A stretch of DNA of 64,000 nucleotides, from the NCBI GenBank assembly GCA_017645585.1, contig JAGCOF010000035.1:1-64000 (forward strand), given 5' to 3'. Positions 35,118-43,407 of the stretch are shown piece after piece. The notes beneath the pieces are model-generated. The model saw nothing but the letters and a program-made list of their open reading frames with translations, searched no databases and was not told where the DNA came from. Position 1 is the stretch's first letter. Each line of letters begins with the position of its first letter. The DNA is from Bacteroidales bacterium. GTDB lineage: Bacteria > Bacteroidota > Bacteroidia > Bacteroidales > P3. Made by a program: the position numbers and the translations under genes.

Positions 35118-38072
35118 TTAACTATTCTTTGTATCAATCATTTTCATCAAGCAATCGGTTTCCATTAGGACAGCGATAATCTTACGATAGTGTGCTATGT
35201 CGTCGAATGTCAGCTCGCGGCCTTTACGGTCTTTGAGCCACTTTTGGGCGGGTTGGTAACCTCCGATGTAGAAGTTCCAAGCAGTTTCGGGGACGTCCTC
35301 GAAGCATTGCTCTTTGTTGATCCACACGCTGCCGCCCTTGTATTCGGGCTTGTCCACCACGTTGCTGCCTGGGTTATTAAACTGGGCGAGCTTTGTGGCT
35401 GGCACTTCTTCCATCAGGTGGAGCTTGCGTAGTTGGCTGCCAATGCCCGATAGGCGATGATATTCCTCAGCCGAAGTAGGATAAGGTATCCTTGGGAAGT
35501 CGATCTTCAGGAACTCTTTGTATTTGGTGCGATAGGCAGGCGAGTGCAGCACGGCGTAGATATAGTCGAAAAGCGTTTCAGGCGTGGTTTCTTCATCCAC
35601 GGCGATGTTTATCTTGCCCCATATTTCCTTGTTGAGATTCGGCACACGGATTTCGCCGTCTTCGCTGTAAAGATAGAGGGGGAAAACCAACCCTGCACCA
35701 TATTGTCCTGCTGTTCCCGTATAATTAATATCTGTTATTCCTTTGGACACGAAGAAACCATATTTATCCGTCGCCGCCTGCTTACATGCTAAAATAGCAA
35801 GATTGTCTTTTTCAAAGTATTTCATTATTCCATACCTATGTCGGGCGACTTTTTGGAGGTCATAATCAATGAACCTAATATCAAAAGGCCTGAAATAATA
35901 TATTTTACTATTATCATTACTGAATGGTTCAAATGATACAAGTTCATTGTCATTCGAAGTCTTAACACCGCTTGAATACCTTTGAATAAGATTCTCTATT
36001 TTGAAACCTTTTTCGTACTCTTCTTGCACAGAAAAATCTTTTGGAACAAAAAAATACTGAGGTTCTTGAGGAGTCAGTTCTTCCCATTCCACATCATTAA
36101 GTCTATGTGCGTCCAGATAATCATATTTATTCTTACGTCCTCCGAACAAATCACAATGATAAACCTTACAACCTTCAGCTTTTTGAGGCTTTTTTACAAG
36201 GATATTGATGCTCACGCCCTGCATAATGTCAAACACATTCTCATCTTTTGAGCCATCAGGAGCAACCTCTTTTTTACGACCGTTACCATGCAAATCAAGG
36301 ATATAAATCTCATCGAATTTCTGCATCAGCACCTTACGCATCTGGCGGTGGATGATTCCATCAACAAAGCTGTTGTTGCAGATAAAGGCCAATATGCCTT
36401 CGCCTGTTCGGCTAATGTATTCTTGACCGAGGCGGATAAACTTGATATAATCGTCTGATAACGGCTGGATGTTACGCTCGTTGAGATCCTTTTTATAACT
36501 ATCTATCAGATGGGTGATATAATCGCTATTATTTGAACTACTCACACTATATGGCGGGTTCCCCATCATCACCATTACAGGAGTGTCGCGCTTAATGTAG
36601 CTTGCCTCGTTGCTCTCGTTACTGATGGCAGCAGAAAAGAGAGTGCCTGTTTCTGCATTATACTCTTCAAGGCTGTTGGTAAGGTAGACACGCAGTCGTT
36701 GGTCGCTTTGCGGGGTATATCCTGTCTCACGCAGCACCATATTGAGTTTTAGATGCGCAATTGTATATGAGGCCATCATCAGTTCAAAACCATTCAAGCG
36801 GGGCAAAAGATGCTTCTCTACATAGTCGTTCCAAGCACCCCATTGTCCCTCCATATTGGCATGTATCTGCCGTATCACAGTAGCCAAGAAAGTACCAGTA
36901 CCTGTGGCCGGGTCAAGAATCTGCACGCGGTGCAGTTCCTTCTTCATCTTCTTTGTGCTACCCTTTACGCCTCGCATAAACTGCTCATTCACGACCTCAT
37001 GTTTAATTTTTGAGCTGTCGGCCAAGCCCATGGGAAGGCCAAAGTCACGTTTCAGTATGTCATCGACAGCACGTACAATGAAATCTACCACTGGTTGTGG
37101 GGTGTAATAGACACCACGTTTGTCGCGTAACGCGGGGTCATATTGTCCAAGGAAGTCTTCATAGAAGTGCATCATGGGGTCGGTACGTCCAGAGGTACCA
37201 CCAAAACCTCTCATCACCTTTGACATATCGGTTACACGGAACACTTCCACCAGGTCGTCAACAATCCAGGCAATGCGGCTGTCGACATTGTAACCTGCTA
37301 TGTCGTTGAATATCTTGCGAAGGAAGGGATTGCTCTTCGGTATTAGCTCATTGGCTTCTTCTCTTGAGAAATCCTCTGGTGTTGGGTCGTTGAGACGGGC
37401 AGAGAAGAGACCATAGGCGATAGTTTGGGCATAGATGTCAGCGAAAGTTTTTTCGTTCAAATCATGGATGAGGAACTCCTGAAACACCTTCATTTGTTGA
37501 GCCAACTCTGACGTTTGTTCCTTATCGTTCAGCAACGCCTGCTCTATCACATTAGCCAGCAAACGTGCTTTCCCGGCCATCACAGAGGCAAGTCGTGAGG
37601 GAGATGTGATGCGTTGAGGTGTGGCCTTTGCCAAACGGTCAACAAGTTGTGTAAACTTATCGATGAACTCTTCGTTCACTACAATTTTGTCGCCCCTCGC
37701 TTCCGCCAAGCGAACAGAATCGACAAAATCGCCATTCTCATACAGGTGGAAATCCAGATAGTCGGTAAAGATGATATGGTCAAGCGACCTTTTGTAACGG
37801 TCGAACTGCTCCTTATGCTCTTTTCGACCGTCAATATCATTGTCGAACAAGTCCTTTGCCTCAATGTAGGCGACGGGCGTTTTAGCTTTGAGGATGATAT
37901 AATCGGGAGCACCGCACTTTTCGCGTGTGGGCTCATTGACAACGGTATAGCCTTTCGGCAGCAGGTCGACAAGCAGATTCTGAAGAGGTCCACGATAGGA
38001 GTGCTCGTGAGCTACACCTGTAGAAAACTGCTCGTTAAGCTTCGCAACGTAGGTCTTGATGGCGTCAATCAT
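35118..38072 (-). CDS. Single-chain type IIG/ISP-like restriction-modification enzyme
   Basis: The 984-residue protein joins a PD-(D/E)xK-like nuclease region at its N terminus (Asp57 in GAPDYIIL, Glu71-Ala-Lys73 in YIEAK) to an N6-adenine methyltransferase (DKRGVYYTPQPVVD, SAM motif I LDPATGTGTF at 386-395, catalytic NPPYS at 505-509) and a C-terminal region probably used for target recognition. No helicase motifs are seen, so type IIG-like fits better than type ISP. It would methylate adenine and cut unmodified DNA. It has its own promoter and is followed by two small genes. Confidence 0.88.
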   Translation of the reverse strand: MIDAIKTYVAKLNEQFSTGVAHEHSYRGPLQNLLVDLLPKGYTVVNEPTREKCGAPDYIILKAKTPVAYIEAKDLFDNDIDGRKEHKEQFDRYKRSLDHIIFTDYLDFHLYENGDFVDSVRLAEARGDKIVVNEEFIDKFTQLVDRLAKATPQRITSPSRLASVMAGKARLLANVIEQALLNDKEQTSELAQQMKVFQEFLIHDLNEKTFADIYAQTIAYGLFSARLNDPTPEDFSREEANELIPKSNPFLRKIFNDIAGYNVDSRIAWIVDDLVEVFRVTDMSKVMRGFGGTSGRTDPMMHFYEDFLGQYDPALRDKRGVYYTPQPVVDFIVRAVDDILKRDFGLPMGLADSSKIKHEVVNEQFMRGVKGSTKKMKKELHRVQILDPATGTGTFLATVIRQIHANMEGQWGAWNDYVEKHLLPRLNGFELMMASYTIAHLKLNMVLRETGYTPQSDQRLRVYLTNSLEEYNAETGTLFSAAISNESNEASYIKRDTPVMVMMGNPPYSVSSSNNSDYITHLIDSYKKDLNERNIQPLSDDYIKFIRLGQEYISRTGEGILAFICNNSFVDGIIHRQMRKVLMQKFDEIYILDLHGNGRKKEVAPDGSKDENVFDIMQGVSINILVKKPQKAEGCKVYHCDLFGGRKNKYDYLDAHRLNDVEWEELTPQEPQYFFVPKDFSVQEEYEKGFKIENLIQRYSSGVKTSNDNELVSFEPFSNDNSKIYYFRPFDIRFIDYDLQKVARHRYGIMKYFEKDNLAILACKQAATDKYGFFVSKGITDINYTGTAGQYGAGLVFPLYLYSEDGEIRVPNLNKEIWGKINIAVDEETTPETLFDYIYAVLHSPAYRTKYKEFLKIDFPRIPYPTSAEEYHRLSGIGSQLRKLHLMEEVPATKLAQFNNPGSNVVDKPEYKGGSVWINKEQCFEDVPETAWNFYIGGYQPAQKWLKDRKGRELTFDDIAHYRKIIAVLMETDCLMKMIDTKNS

Positions 38073-38092
38073 AGTGCTATAATTTCAAACTG

Positions 38093-38100
38093 CAAAGATA
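38093..38100 (-). promoter_or_regulatory. Predicted -7 box for the type IIG-like gene
   Basis: TATCTTTG on the minus strand, 20 bp before the ATG at 38072. Confidence 0.65.
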
Positions 38101-38128
38101 CTCATTTTTTCTGAAATGGCAAAATTAA

Positions 38129-38197
38129 TTTCTCCTGCTACACGTAATCCATTCATCCAGAAAATGGATTTATAGATTACGCCGAAGGCGGGAGAAA
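38129..38197. repeat. Imperfect long hairpin upstream of the R-M promoter
   Basis: TTTCTCCTGC (38129-38138) pairs with GCGGGAGAAA (38188-38197) with one mismatch. Inside, CGTAATC (38143-38149) pairs with GATTACG (38175-38181). It could be a small palindromic mobile relic or a regulator site. Confidence 0.6.
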
Positions 38198-38204
38198 AAA
38201 ATAG

Positions 38205-38219
38205 GTCGTGCACGATATA
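38205..38219. repeat. Dispersed motif GTCGTGCACGATATA, copy 2
   Basis: Exact copy of the motif at 190-204. Confidence 0.75.
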
Positions 38220-38387
38220 AATGGGCGGTTGGTGACCGATTGGCGGTGGTTGGTCGGACCTCTGAGAGCCCCCTAAAACGGCTCTTTGTCGGACAAAAAC
38301 AGGCAAAGACGGTAATCAACACCTCTAACAATCATATTATAAGCCAATTAAACACCATTTTGCCATCCATATCATTACGGACCCCCT

Positions 38388-38442
38388 CCGACTCCGCTCC
38401 GACTCAAGTCCGAGTCAACTCCGACTGATGTCCGACTGCAGT
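38388..38442. repeat. 11-bp array (CCGACTNNNNT x5)
   Basis: Five units: CCGACTCCGCT, CCGACTCAAGT, CCGAGTCAACT, CCGACTGATGT and CCGACTGCAGT. Each starts CCGA and ends in T. The fourth is identical to the first unit of the window. The end forms the palindrome GTCCGACTGCAGTCGGAC. Confidence 0.93.
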
Positions 38443-38482
38443 CGGACAAAACACGGTGTCGATACGACGTTGATACGAATAT

Positions 38483-38497
38483 GTCGTGCACGATATA
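38483..38497. repeat. Dispersed motif GTCGTGCACGATATA, copy 3
   Basis: Exact copy of the motif at 190-204; the preceding bases (AT) also match copy 1. Confidence 0.75.
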
Positions 38498-38542
38498 ATT
38501 TAGTTGTCGATTGCCTTTTATCTGTTATCAGCAAAGGGGTAA

Positions 38543-38685
38543 CCTCGGGATGACTTCGGGATAGCATCGGGACAACATCGGGAGGACACCAAGAGGATAC
38601 CAGGAGGATACCAAGAGGATACCAAGAGGACACCAAGAGGACACCAAAAGGATACCAAGAGGATACCAGGAGGATGGGGCGGGCA
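38543..38685. repeat. Longest 11-bp array, 13 direct units
   Basis: Thirteen consecutive 11-bp units drift gradually: CCTCGGGATGA, CATCGGGACAA, CACCAAGAGGA, TACCAGGAGGA, TACCAAGAGGA and so on. All are direct, with no inverted half. The array ends about 46 bp before the GNAT-HD gene. Confidence 0.95.
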
Positions 38686-38731
38686 ATAAAATCGGCGTGA
38701 GGGCGTTATTATGGCAAGATTAAATTAACGA

Positions 38732-39817
38732 ATGAAGGAACGCATCATACGTCCGAGCACCGAGGCCGATGTACCGCTGATTATGAGTATGTTGGAACAC
38801 TCGCGCAGCCTCATGCGCGCCGACGGCAACACGACACAGTGGGTGGGTTACCCCACCCGCGAGGACATCCTCGACGACATCGCCCGCGGGGTCTCCTACC
38901 TCATCGACGAGCAGGGCACCGTCGCTATGGTGCCGGGCGAGGAGCCCACCTACGCCTACATCGACCACGGGCGCTGGATAGACACCGCGACGCCCTACAC
39001 CACCCTGCACCGTATGGCCAAGCTGCCCGGGGCACTGGGCATCGCCGAGACGGGCTTCGCCGTCGCCAAGGAGCGCTACGCGCACCTGCGCGTCGACACG
39101 CACCACAGCAACCGCCCCATGCGTCACCTGCTGGAGAAGGAGGGCTTCGTCTACTGCGGCATCATCTACATGCCCGACGGCTCGCCGCGCGACGCCTATG
39201 AGTGGTGGCGCTACGACGAGGTGCCGGACGACCTGAAGCGATATGTCGAGGAGGTGGTGCTGCCGCAGTATGACCACTTCGACGCCGCCCATCGGCGCGA
39301 CCACGCCCGCCGCGTTATCGCCCGCGCGATGCAGCTACAGCAAACGCCGTTGGTGTTTGCCGCAGCCGCCATGCACGACCTGGGCCTCGCCGAGGGTCGC
39401 GAGGAGCACCACCTGGCCTCGGGGCGCATGATACGCGCCTGCCGCGAGTTGCGGCGCTGGTTCACCGACGAGGAAGTGGAGCAGATTGCTCAAGCCGCCG
39501 AGGACCACCGCGCCTCGGCCTCCACGGCGCCGCGCTCAGAGCTGGGCATGATCATCGCCGAAGCCGACCGCGACGTGGAGCCCGAGACCATCGTGCGCCG
39601 CACCGTCGAATACGGCCTCAGCCACTATCCGGAGCTCAACCGCGAAGGCCATTGGCAACGCACGCTCCAACACCTGCACGAGAAATATGCCGAAGGCGGC
39701 TACATCAAGCTGTGGCTCAAGGACTCGCCCAATGCCGCCCCGCTGGCCGAGTTGCGTGCCCTGATACACGACGAGCCCCGCCTGCGCCAAGTATTCGAAC
39801 AATACTTTAAAAACTAA
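38732..39817 (+). CDS. GNAT acetyltransferase fused to an HD-domain phosphohydrolase
   Basis: The 361-residue product has two parts. Residues 1-165 resemble a GNAT fold (MKERIIRPSTEADVPLIMSML, RVDTHHSNRPMRHLLEKEGF). Residues 170-361 form an HD domain (His191; HD pair 215-216 in MHDLGLAEG; DHRAS; IIAEADRD) like those in small nucleotide phosphohydrolases. The fusion suggests one substrate is both acylated and dephosphorylated, or that HD gates the acetyltransferase; this is inference. It is followed across a 7-bp array by a DUF456 gene. Confidence 0.82.
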   Translation: MKERIIRPSTEADVPLIMSMLEHSRSLMRADGNTTQWVGYPTREDILDDIARGVSYLIDEQGTVAMVPGEEPTYAYIDHGRWIDTATPYTTLHRMAKLPGALGIAETGFAVAKERYAHLRVDTHHSNRPMRHLLEKEGFVYCGIIYMPDGSPRDAYEWWRYDEVPDDLKRYVEEVVLPQYDHFDAAHRRDHARRVIARAMQLQQTPLVFAAAAMHDLGLAEGREEHHLASGRMIRACRELRRWFTDEEVEQIAQAAEDHRASASTAPRSELGMIIAEADRDVEPETIVRRTVEYGLSHYPELNREGHWQRTLQHLHEKYAEGGYIKLWLKDSPNAAPLAELRALIHDEPRLRQVFEQYFKN

Positions 39818-39850
39818 AAACTGACAACTAACAACTTTAAACCTTAAACC
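39809..39850. repeat. 7-bp array at the GNAT-HD/DUF456 junction
   Basis: Six units: AAAAACT twice, GACAACT, AACAACT, TTAAACC twice. It begins before the GNAT-HD stop codon and ends 6 bp before the next ATG. Confidence 0.9.
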
Positions 39851-39855
39851 ACCCC

Positions 39856-40344
39856 ATGAACACCCTGCTGATTATCCTGGCCTTTGTCTGCCTGTTGGCA
39901 AGTATCGTGTGCGTCTTCACGCCGGTGCCGCCCGCCGTGCCTGTGGCGTGGGGCGGCCTGTTGCTGGCGCGTCTCGGCGGTGCCGCCATCAGCACTCCTT
40001 TGCTGGTGTGGGCCGCCGTCATCGGCGTGCTGCTGATGGTGCTCGACTATGTGATACCGCTGTTGACCACCAAGCAATTCGGAGGCACGAAATGGGGTGT
40101 CTGGGGTTGCACCATAGGGCTGCTGGTGGCCATCGTGGGCCTTCCCTTCGGCCCTACGGGCCTCCTGGGGGTCTTCTTCTGGCCCTTCGTAGGTGCCTTC
40201 ATCGGCGAGTACATCAAGCAGCAGGACCTGTTCCCTGCTTTCAAGGCCGCCTTCGGCTCCTTTGTCGGCATCATGACCGGCTCGCTGGCCAAGGTGCTCT
40301 ACTCCCTGGTGCTGATAGTAATAGTGATTATCAAGCTGTTTTAG
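39856..40344 (+). CDS. DUF456 membrane protein
   Basis: A 162-residue membrane protein with glycine-rich helices typical of DUF456 (FTPVPPAVPVAWGGLLLA, LDYVIPLLTTKQFGGTKWG, GPTGLLGVFFWPFVGAFIGE). The function is not known for the family. It converges on apt with only two bases between the genes. Confidence 0.88.
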   Translation: MNTLLIILAFVCLLASIVCVFTPVPPAVPVAWGGLLLARLGGAAISTPLLVWAAVIGVLLMVLDYVIPLLTTKQFGGTKWGVWGCTIGLLVAIVGLPFGPTGLLGVFFWPFVGAFIGEYIKQQDLFPAFKAAFGSFVGIMTGSLAKVLYSLVLIVIVIIKLF

Positions 40345-40346
40345 GC

Positions 40347-40910
40347 CTACTCTACTCCTTCGAGCGACATCAGGGTGCGGACGGGGGCGATGCTCTCCAG
40401 CAGTTTGCGTCCACCAAGGGCGGGCAGCTCGACGAGGAATACAAATTCCTTGATGACCACGCGACGGCCGTTGACGACCTCGTGGTTGAGCGCTTCGGCG
40501 ATGCCTTGAGCGGTGCCGCCAGTGGCCAGCAGGTCGTCGAGCAGGGTGAGCTCGATGACATCGTCCTTGACGACGCAAGCCGCCAGGTCGCTGCGGCGGT
40601 AGAAGACCTCGTCGCTACCGTATTCCTTCTCGATGCACACTCGCTGTATGTCGCCTTCGGCGTGGGGCAGCTTGCCTTTCTTGCGGATAGGGACGATGGT
40701 TTGCACGTGGTCGCTGACAGAGAGCAGCGGAGCCGTGAAGAGGAAGCCGCGGGCCTCGACGGTGGCCACATTGGGCGCCGTGCAGCAACGGTCAATCTCG
40801 CGGATGGCGTCGCCAAAGGCTTTCTTGTCCTGCAGGAACGGCAGCACATCGATGAAATCAATCCCGGGCTTGGGAAAATCGGGGTAGTGCTTGATAACTT
40901 CTTCGAACAT
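40347..40910 (-). CDS. apt: Adenine phosphoribosyltransferase
   Basis: Purine salvage enzyme converting adenine and PRPP to AMP. The 187-residue product has FPKPGIDFIDVLPFL, VEARGFLF, VPIRKKGKLP and the PRPP loop LLDDLLATGGTA. The ATG at 40910 is preferred; the frame also continues to a TTG at 40919, which lies in the adjoining 7-bp array. Confidence 0.92.
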   Translation of the reverse strand: MFEEVIKHYPDFPKPGIDFIDVLPFLQDKKAFGDAIREIDRCCTAPNVATVEARGFLFTAPLLSVSDHVQTIVPIRKKGKLPHAEGDIQRVCIEKEYGSDEVFYRRSDLAACVVKDDVIELTLLDDLLATGGTAQGIAEALNHEVVNGRRVVIKEFVFLVELPALGGRKLLESIAPVRTLMSLEGVE

Positions 40911-40913
40911 ATT

Positions 40914-40934
40914 TTTCAACTTTCAATTTTCAAC
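40914..40934. repeat. 7-bp array (TTTCAAC x3) at the apt/AtoE junction
   Basis: Three units end 2 bp before the stop codon of the AtoE-like gene and touch the alternative start of apt. Confidence 0.88.
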
Positions 40935-40935
40935 T

Positions 40936-42282
40936 TTACAAGGCCCATACCAGCAGGCCGCCACAAATGATGGCGCCGGTGATGAGCAGGTCGATGAGGC
41001 AGTAACCCATGATGTCTTTGGCGTTGAGCTTGGCGATGGCCAGCGCCGGCAGGGCCCAGAAGGGCTGTATGAGGTTTGTCCATGCGTCGCCCCAGGCGAT
41101 GGCGGTGCCGGTGAGGCCCGGGTCGACACCCAGGTCGGCGCCGGCGGTGAACATGATGGGTGCCTGGATGGCCCAATGGCCGCCGCCCGAGGGGACAAAC
41201 ATGTTGAGGATGGCGGCACAGAGGAAGGTGAGCAACGGGTAGGTGGTGGGGTTGCTGATGCGTATGCAGGCATCGGCCAGCACGTTGCCCAAGCCGATAC
41301 CGCTGGCGCCCACGCCGGTGATGATGCCCATGATGCCGGCATAGAAGGGGAACTGCAGGATGATGCCTGCGGCGCCTGTGGCGGCTTTGCCGAAAGCACG
41401 GACATAGGCCACCGGTGTGCCGTGCAGCAACAGGCCGAGGGCCAGGAATATCATGATGACGGTGCCGAGGTCGAGCTGACCACCGCGGAAGCCGAGTTTA
41501 AGCACCAGATAGGCCACCAGCAGCAATCCGATGAGCCACGAGAGCACGGGACTCTGCTCCATGCGCTGGGCGGGGGTCTTTTCTGTTCGGAGTACGGAGT
41601 TCGGAGTTATGACTTCTTCTTCCAAAAGGGCGGGATTCACCGTCACGACGCCTTGCTTGGGGTGCATGAGGGTGTTGGCGAAGGTGATGCCCACGATGAC
41701 CAGCAGCACCATAACGAGGTTGTGCGGGTCGAGGATGGTTTGGCCGACGGGCACAGGGGCCGTCAGGGCGCCGTTGGTGGCTTTGACGAGGGCCTCGCCC
41801 GGAGTGGCCATAGTGAGCGGGATGGAACCCGAGAGGCCAGCATGCCACACCACGAAGCCGCTATAGGCCGAAGCGATAAGGAGACGGTAATCCACACCCT
41901 GCATCTGGCGGGCTATCTCTTTGGCGAAGATAACACCCACGATGAGGCCGAAGCCCCAATTGAGCCAGCAGGCAAGGGCCGAGATGACGGTAACCAGAGC
42001 GATGGCGCCGGCGGGGTTCTTCGGCACTCGCGCCAGCGCCGCGATGGCGCGCTTGACGGCAGGCGCCGCCGCCAACGCCGAGCCGCACACCAGCACAAGG
42101 GCCATCTGCATGGCGAAGGCCAACAGGTTCCACACTCCCCCACCCCAATGCTCGACCACCTCGATGGGGGTCTGGTGGCAGACAGGCATAGCGATCAGCG
42201 CCGCCACGAAAGTCAGCAGAATGGCGAAGATGAAAGGCTCGGGCAACCAACGTTGCACCAATCGGACACAGAACTTGATCAA
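40936..42282 (-). CDS. AtoE-like short-chain fatty acid transporter
   Basis: A 448-residue membrane protein of the AtoE/TIGR00366 family (RWLPEPFIFAILLTF, GGGVWNLLAFAMQM, WLNWGFGLIVG, PSGGGHWAIQAPI, GDAWTNLIQPFW), expected to move acetoacetate or butyrate-type acids. No ATG is available near the conserved N terminus; the only fitting start is a TTG at 42282, next to a 7-bp array. A second 7-bp array in frame encodes the cytoplasmic loop PNSVLRTEKT. Confidence 0.9.
   Translation of the reverse strand: MIKFCVRLVQRWLPEPFIFAILLTFVAALIAMPVCHQTPIEVVEHWGGGVWNLLAFAMQMALVLVCGSALAAAPAVKRAIAALARVPKNPAGAIALVTVISALACWLNWGFGLIVGVIFAKEIARQMQGVDYRLLIASAYSGFVVWHAGLSGSIPLTMATPGEALVKATNGALTAPVPVGQTILDPHNLVMVLLVIVGITFANTLMHPKQGVVTVNPALLEEEVITPNSVLRTEKTPAQRMEQSPVLSWLIGLLLVAYLVLKLGFRGGQLDLGTVIMIFLALGLLLHGTPVAYVRAFGKAATGAAGIILQFPFYAGIMGIITGVGASGIGLGNVLADACIRISNPTTYPLLTFLCAAILNMFVPSGGGHWAIQAPIMFTAGADLGVDPGLTGTAIAWGDAWTNLIQPFWALPALAIAKLNAKDIMGYCLIDLLITGAIICGGLLVWAL
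41588..41608. repeat. 7-bp array (CGGAGTT x3) within the AtoE-like gene
   Basis: Three units (21 bp, exactly seven codons) encode TPNSVLR in a loop between membrane helices. Confidence 0.88.
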
Positions 42283-42285
42283 GGG

Positions 42286-42306
42286 TTTAAAGTTTAAGAT
42301 TTAAAA
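42286..42306. repeat. 7-bp array (TTTAAAN x3) before the AtoE-like gene
   Basis: Three units fill the junction with the alkaline phosphatase gene and end 3 bp from the TTG start. Confidence 0.88.
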
Positions 42307-42318
42307 CTGTTAGTTATA

Positions 42319-43389
42319 TTACCAGCCCATTAAGGCGCGGATTTTGCGGGGAATGTCGGTATTCTGCTGTATGCCGCTGAAGCGCTCGGCACCAGGTCCA
42401 TAGGCGAAGACGGGCACCATGCAGCCGGTGTGGCTGCCCCAATGGAAACGGAAGTTGTTGATGCCCTCCTCGATGTCGCCGCTGGGCAGCGTGAGGCCGC
42501 CGGTCTCATGGTCGGCGGTGACCACCACGAGCGTGTTGCCGTCCTTCTCGGCCCAGTCGAGCACAGCATGCAGCATCAGCTCGAAGTCGGCCAACTCGGC
42601 ACGCAGGTAGGCCGAGTCGTTGTTGTGGCAGGCCCAGTCGATCTGCGAGCCCTCGATCATCATGGTGAAGCCCTTGGGGTTGCGGCTGAGCATCTCGATG
42701 GCCTTCATCGAGGCTGGACGCAGCACGTCGCCTCTCTCGGGCTCAGTCAGCGGGTCGCCGTCATAAAGCAGCCCCACCACCTTGTCGCCGTCAAAGGCAG
42801 TCAGTTCTTCGAGCGTACGCACCACCGTGTATCCGCGTGCGGTCAGCGTATCGAGGGGCGCGAGGCTGTCCTTGCGGTTCTCGGGCAGGAAGTACTTATA
42901 ACCGCCACCCACCATCACGCTGTGCTGACACTGCGCCAGCTGCACCGTCAGGGTGTCGTACATCTTGCGATAGGGCACATGGCCGTAGGTCGAGGCCGGT
43001 GTGGCGTCCATGCAGTCGCTCACCACCACAAAGCCCGTGCTCTTGCCGGCGGCGATGGCGTCGTCGAAGATGGTGTTGTAGCGCGTCGAGTCGGGAGCCC
43101 AATTGACGTGATAGTTCTCGACCTTCTCACCGGTGGTGAGGGCAGTGCCGCCAGCCGACGAGTCGGTGCGGTACTTGTTGAGCGAATAGGTGCGCGAGAA
43201 GCCACTGTAGGGGAAGCGCAGGAAGGCGCTGTTGTCGCCTTTCTCGGCCACCACCGAGGCGTAGACCTGGGCCACACCCATACCGTCGCCGACGATAAGG
43301 ATGACGTTCTTGGGGGCCTGCTGCTTGTTACAGCAGCCCGCAAAGAGCAGCATAGCGGCTGCAAGGAACGGAATAACGATACGTTTCAT
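42319..43389 (-). CDS. Alkaline phosphatase lipoprotein
   Basis: A 356-residue phosphomonoesterase of the PhoA superfamily with lipobox LFAGC. Metal ligands and the nucleophile are visible: IVGDGMG, TDSSAGGTALTTG (Ser77 as nucleophile), IEGSQIDWACH and TADHETGGL. It probably releases phosphate in the periplasm or at the outer membrane. Confidence 0.93.
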   Translation of the reverse strand: MKRIVIPFLAAAMLLFAGCCNKQQAPKNVILIVGDGMGVAQVYASVVAEKGDNSAFLRFPYSGFSRTYSLNKYRTDSSAGGTALTTGEKVENYHVNWAPDSTRYNTIFDDAIAAGKSTGFVVVSDCMDATPASTYGHVPYRKMYDTLTVQLAQCQHSVMVGGGYKYFLPENRKDSLAPLDTLTARGYTVVRTLEELTAFDGDKVVGLLYDGDPLTEPERGDVLRPASMKAIEMLSRNPKGFTMMIEGSQIDWACHNNDSAYLRAELADFELMLHAVLDWAEKDGNTLVVVTADHETGGLTLPSGDIEEGINNFRFHWGSHTGCMVPVFAYGPGAERFSGIQQNTDIPRKIRALMGW

Positions 43390-43407
43390 ATTGTAAATTA
43401 TTTATTG

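Larger units (their letters stand above)
38073..38731. other. 659-bp gene-free spacer built of repeats
   Basis: Between the divergent R-M and GNAT-HD genes there is no supportable gene. It holds the R-M promoter, an imperfect hairpin, two copies of the TCGTGCACGA motif and several successive 11-bp arrays (38224-38256, 38388-38442, 38543-38685). An open frame on the minus strand (38415-38636) is only translated repeat. Confidence 0.8.

Noticed and set aside
32884..38072. Integrated prophage or transposon
   Set aside because: No integrase, transposase, direct-repeat ends or tRNA target seen; a defence island built by other means fits better.
38415..38636. Minus-strand open frame of 73 codons
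   Set aside because: It is the translation of 11-bp repeats (SSWYPLGILL type) with no other support.
38543..38685. Possible CRISPR array
   Set aside because: Units are 11 bp, contiguous and degenerate, with no unique spacers and no cas genes nearby.
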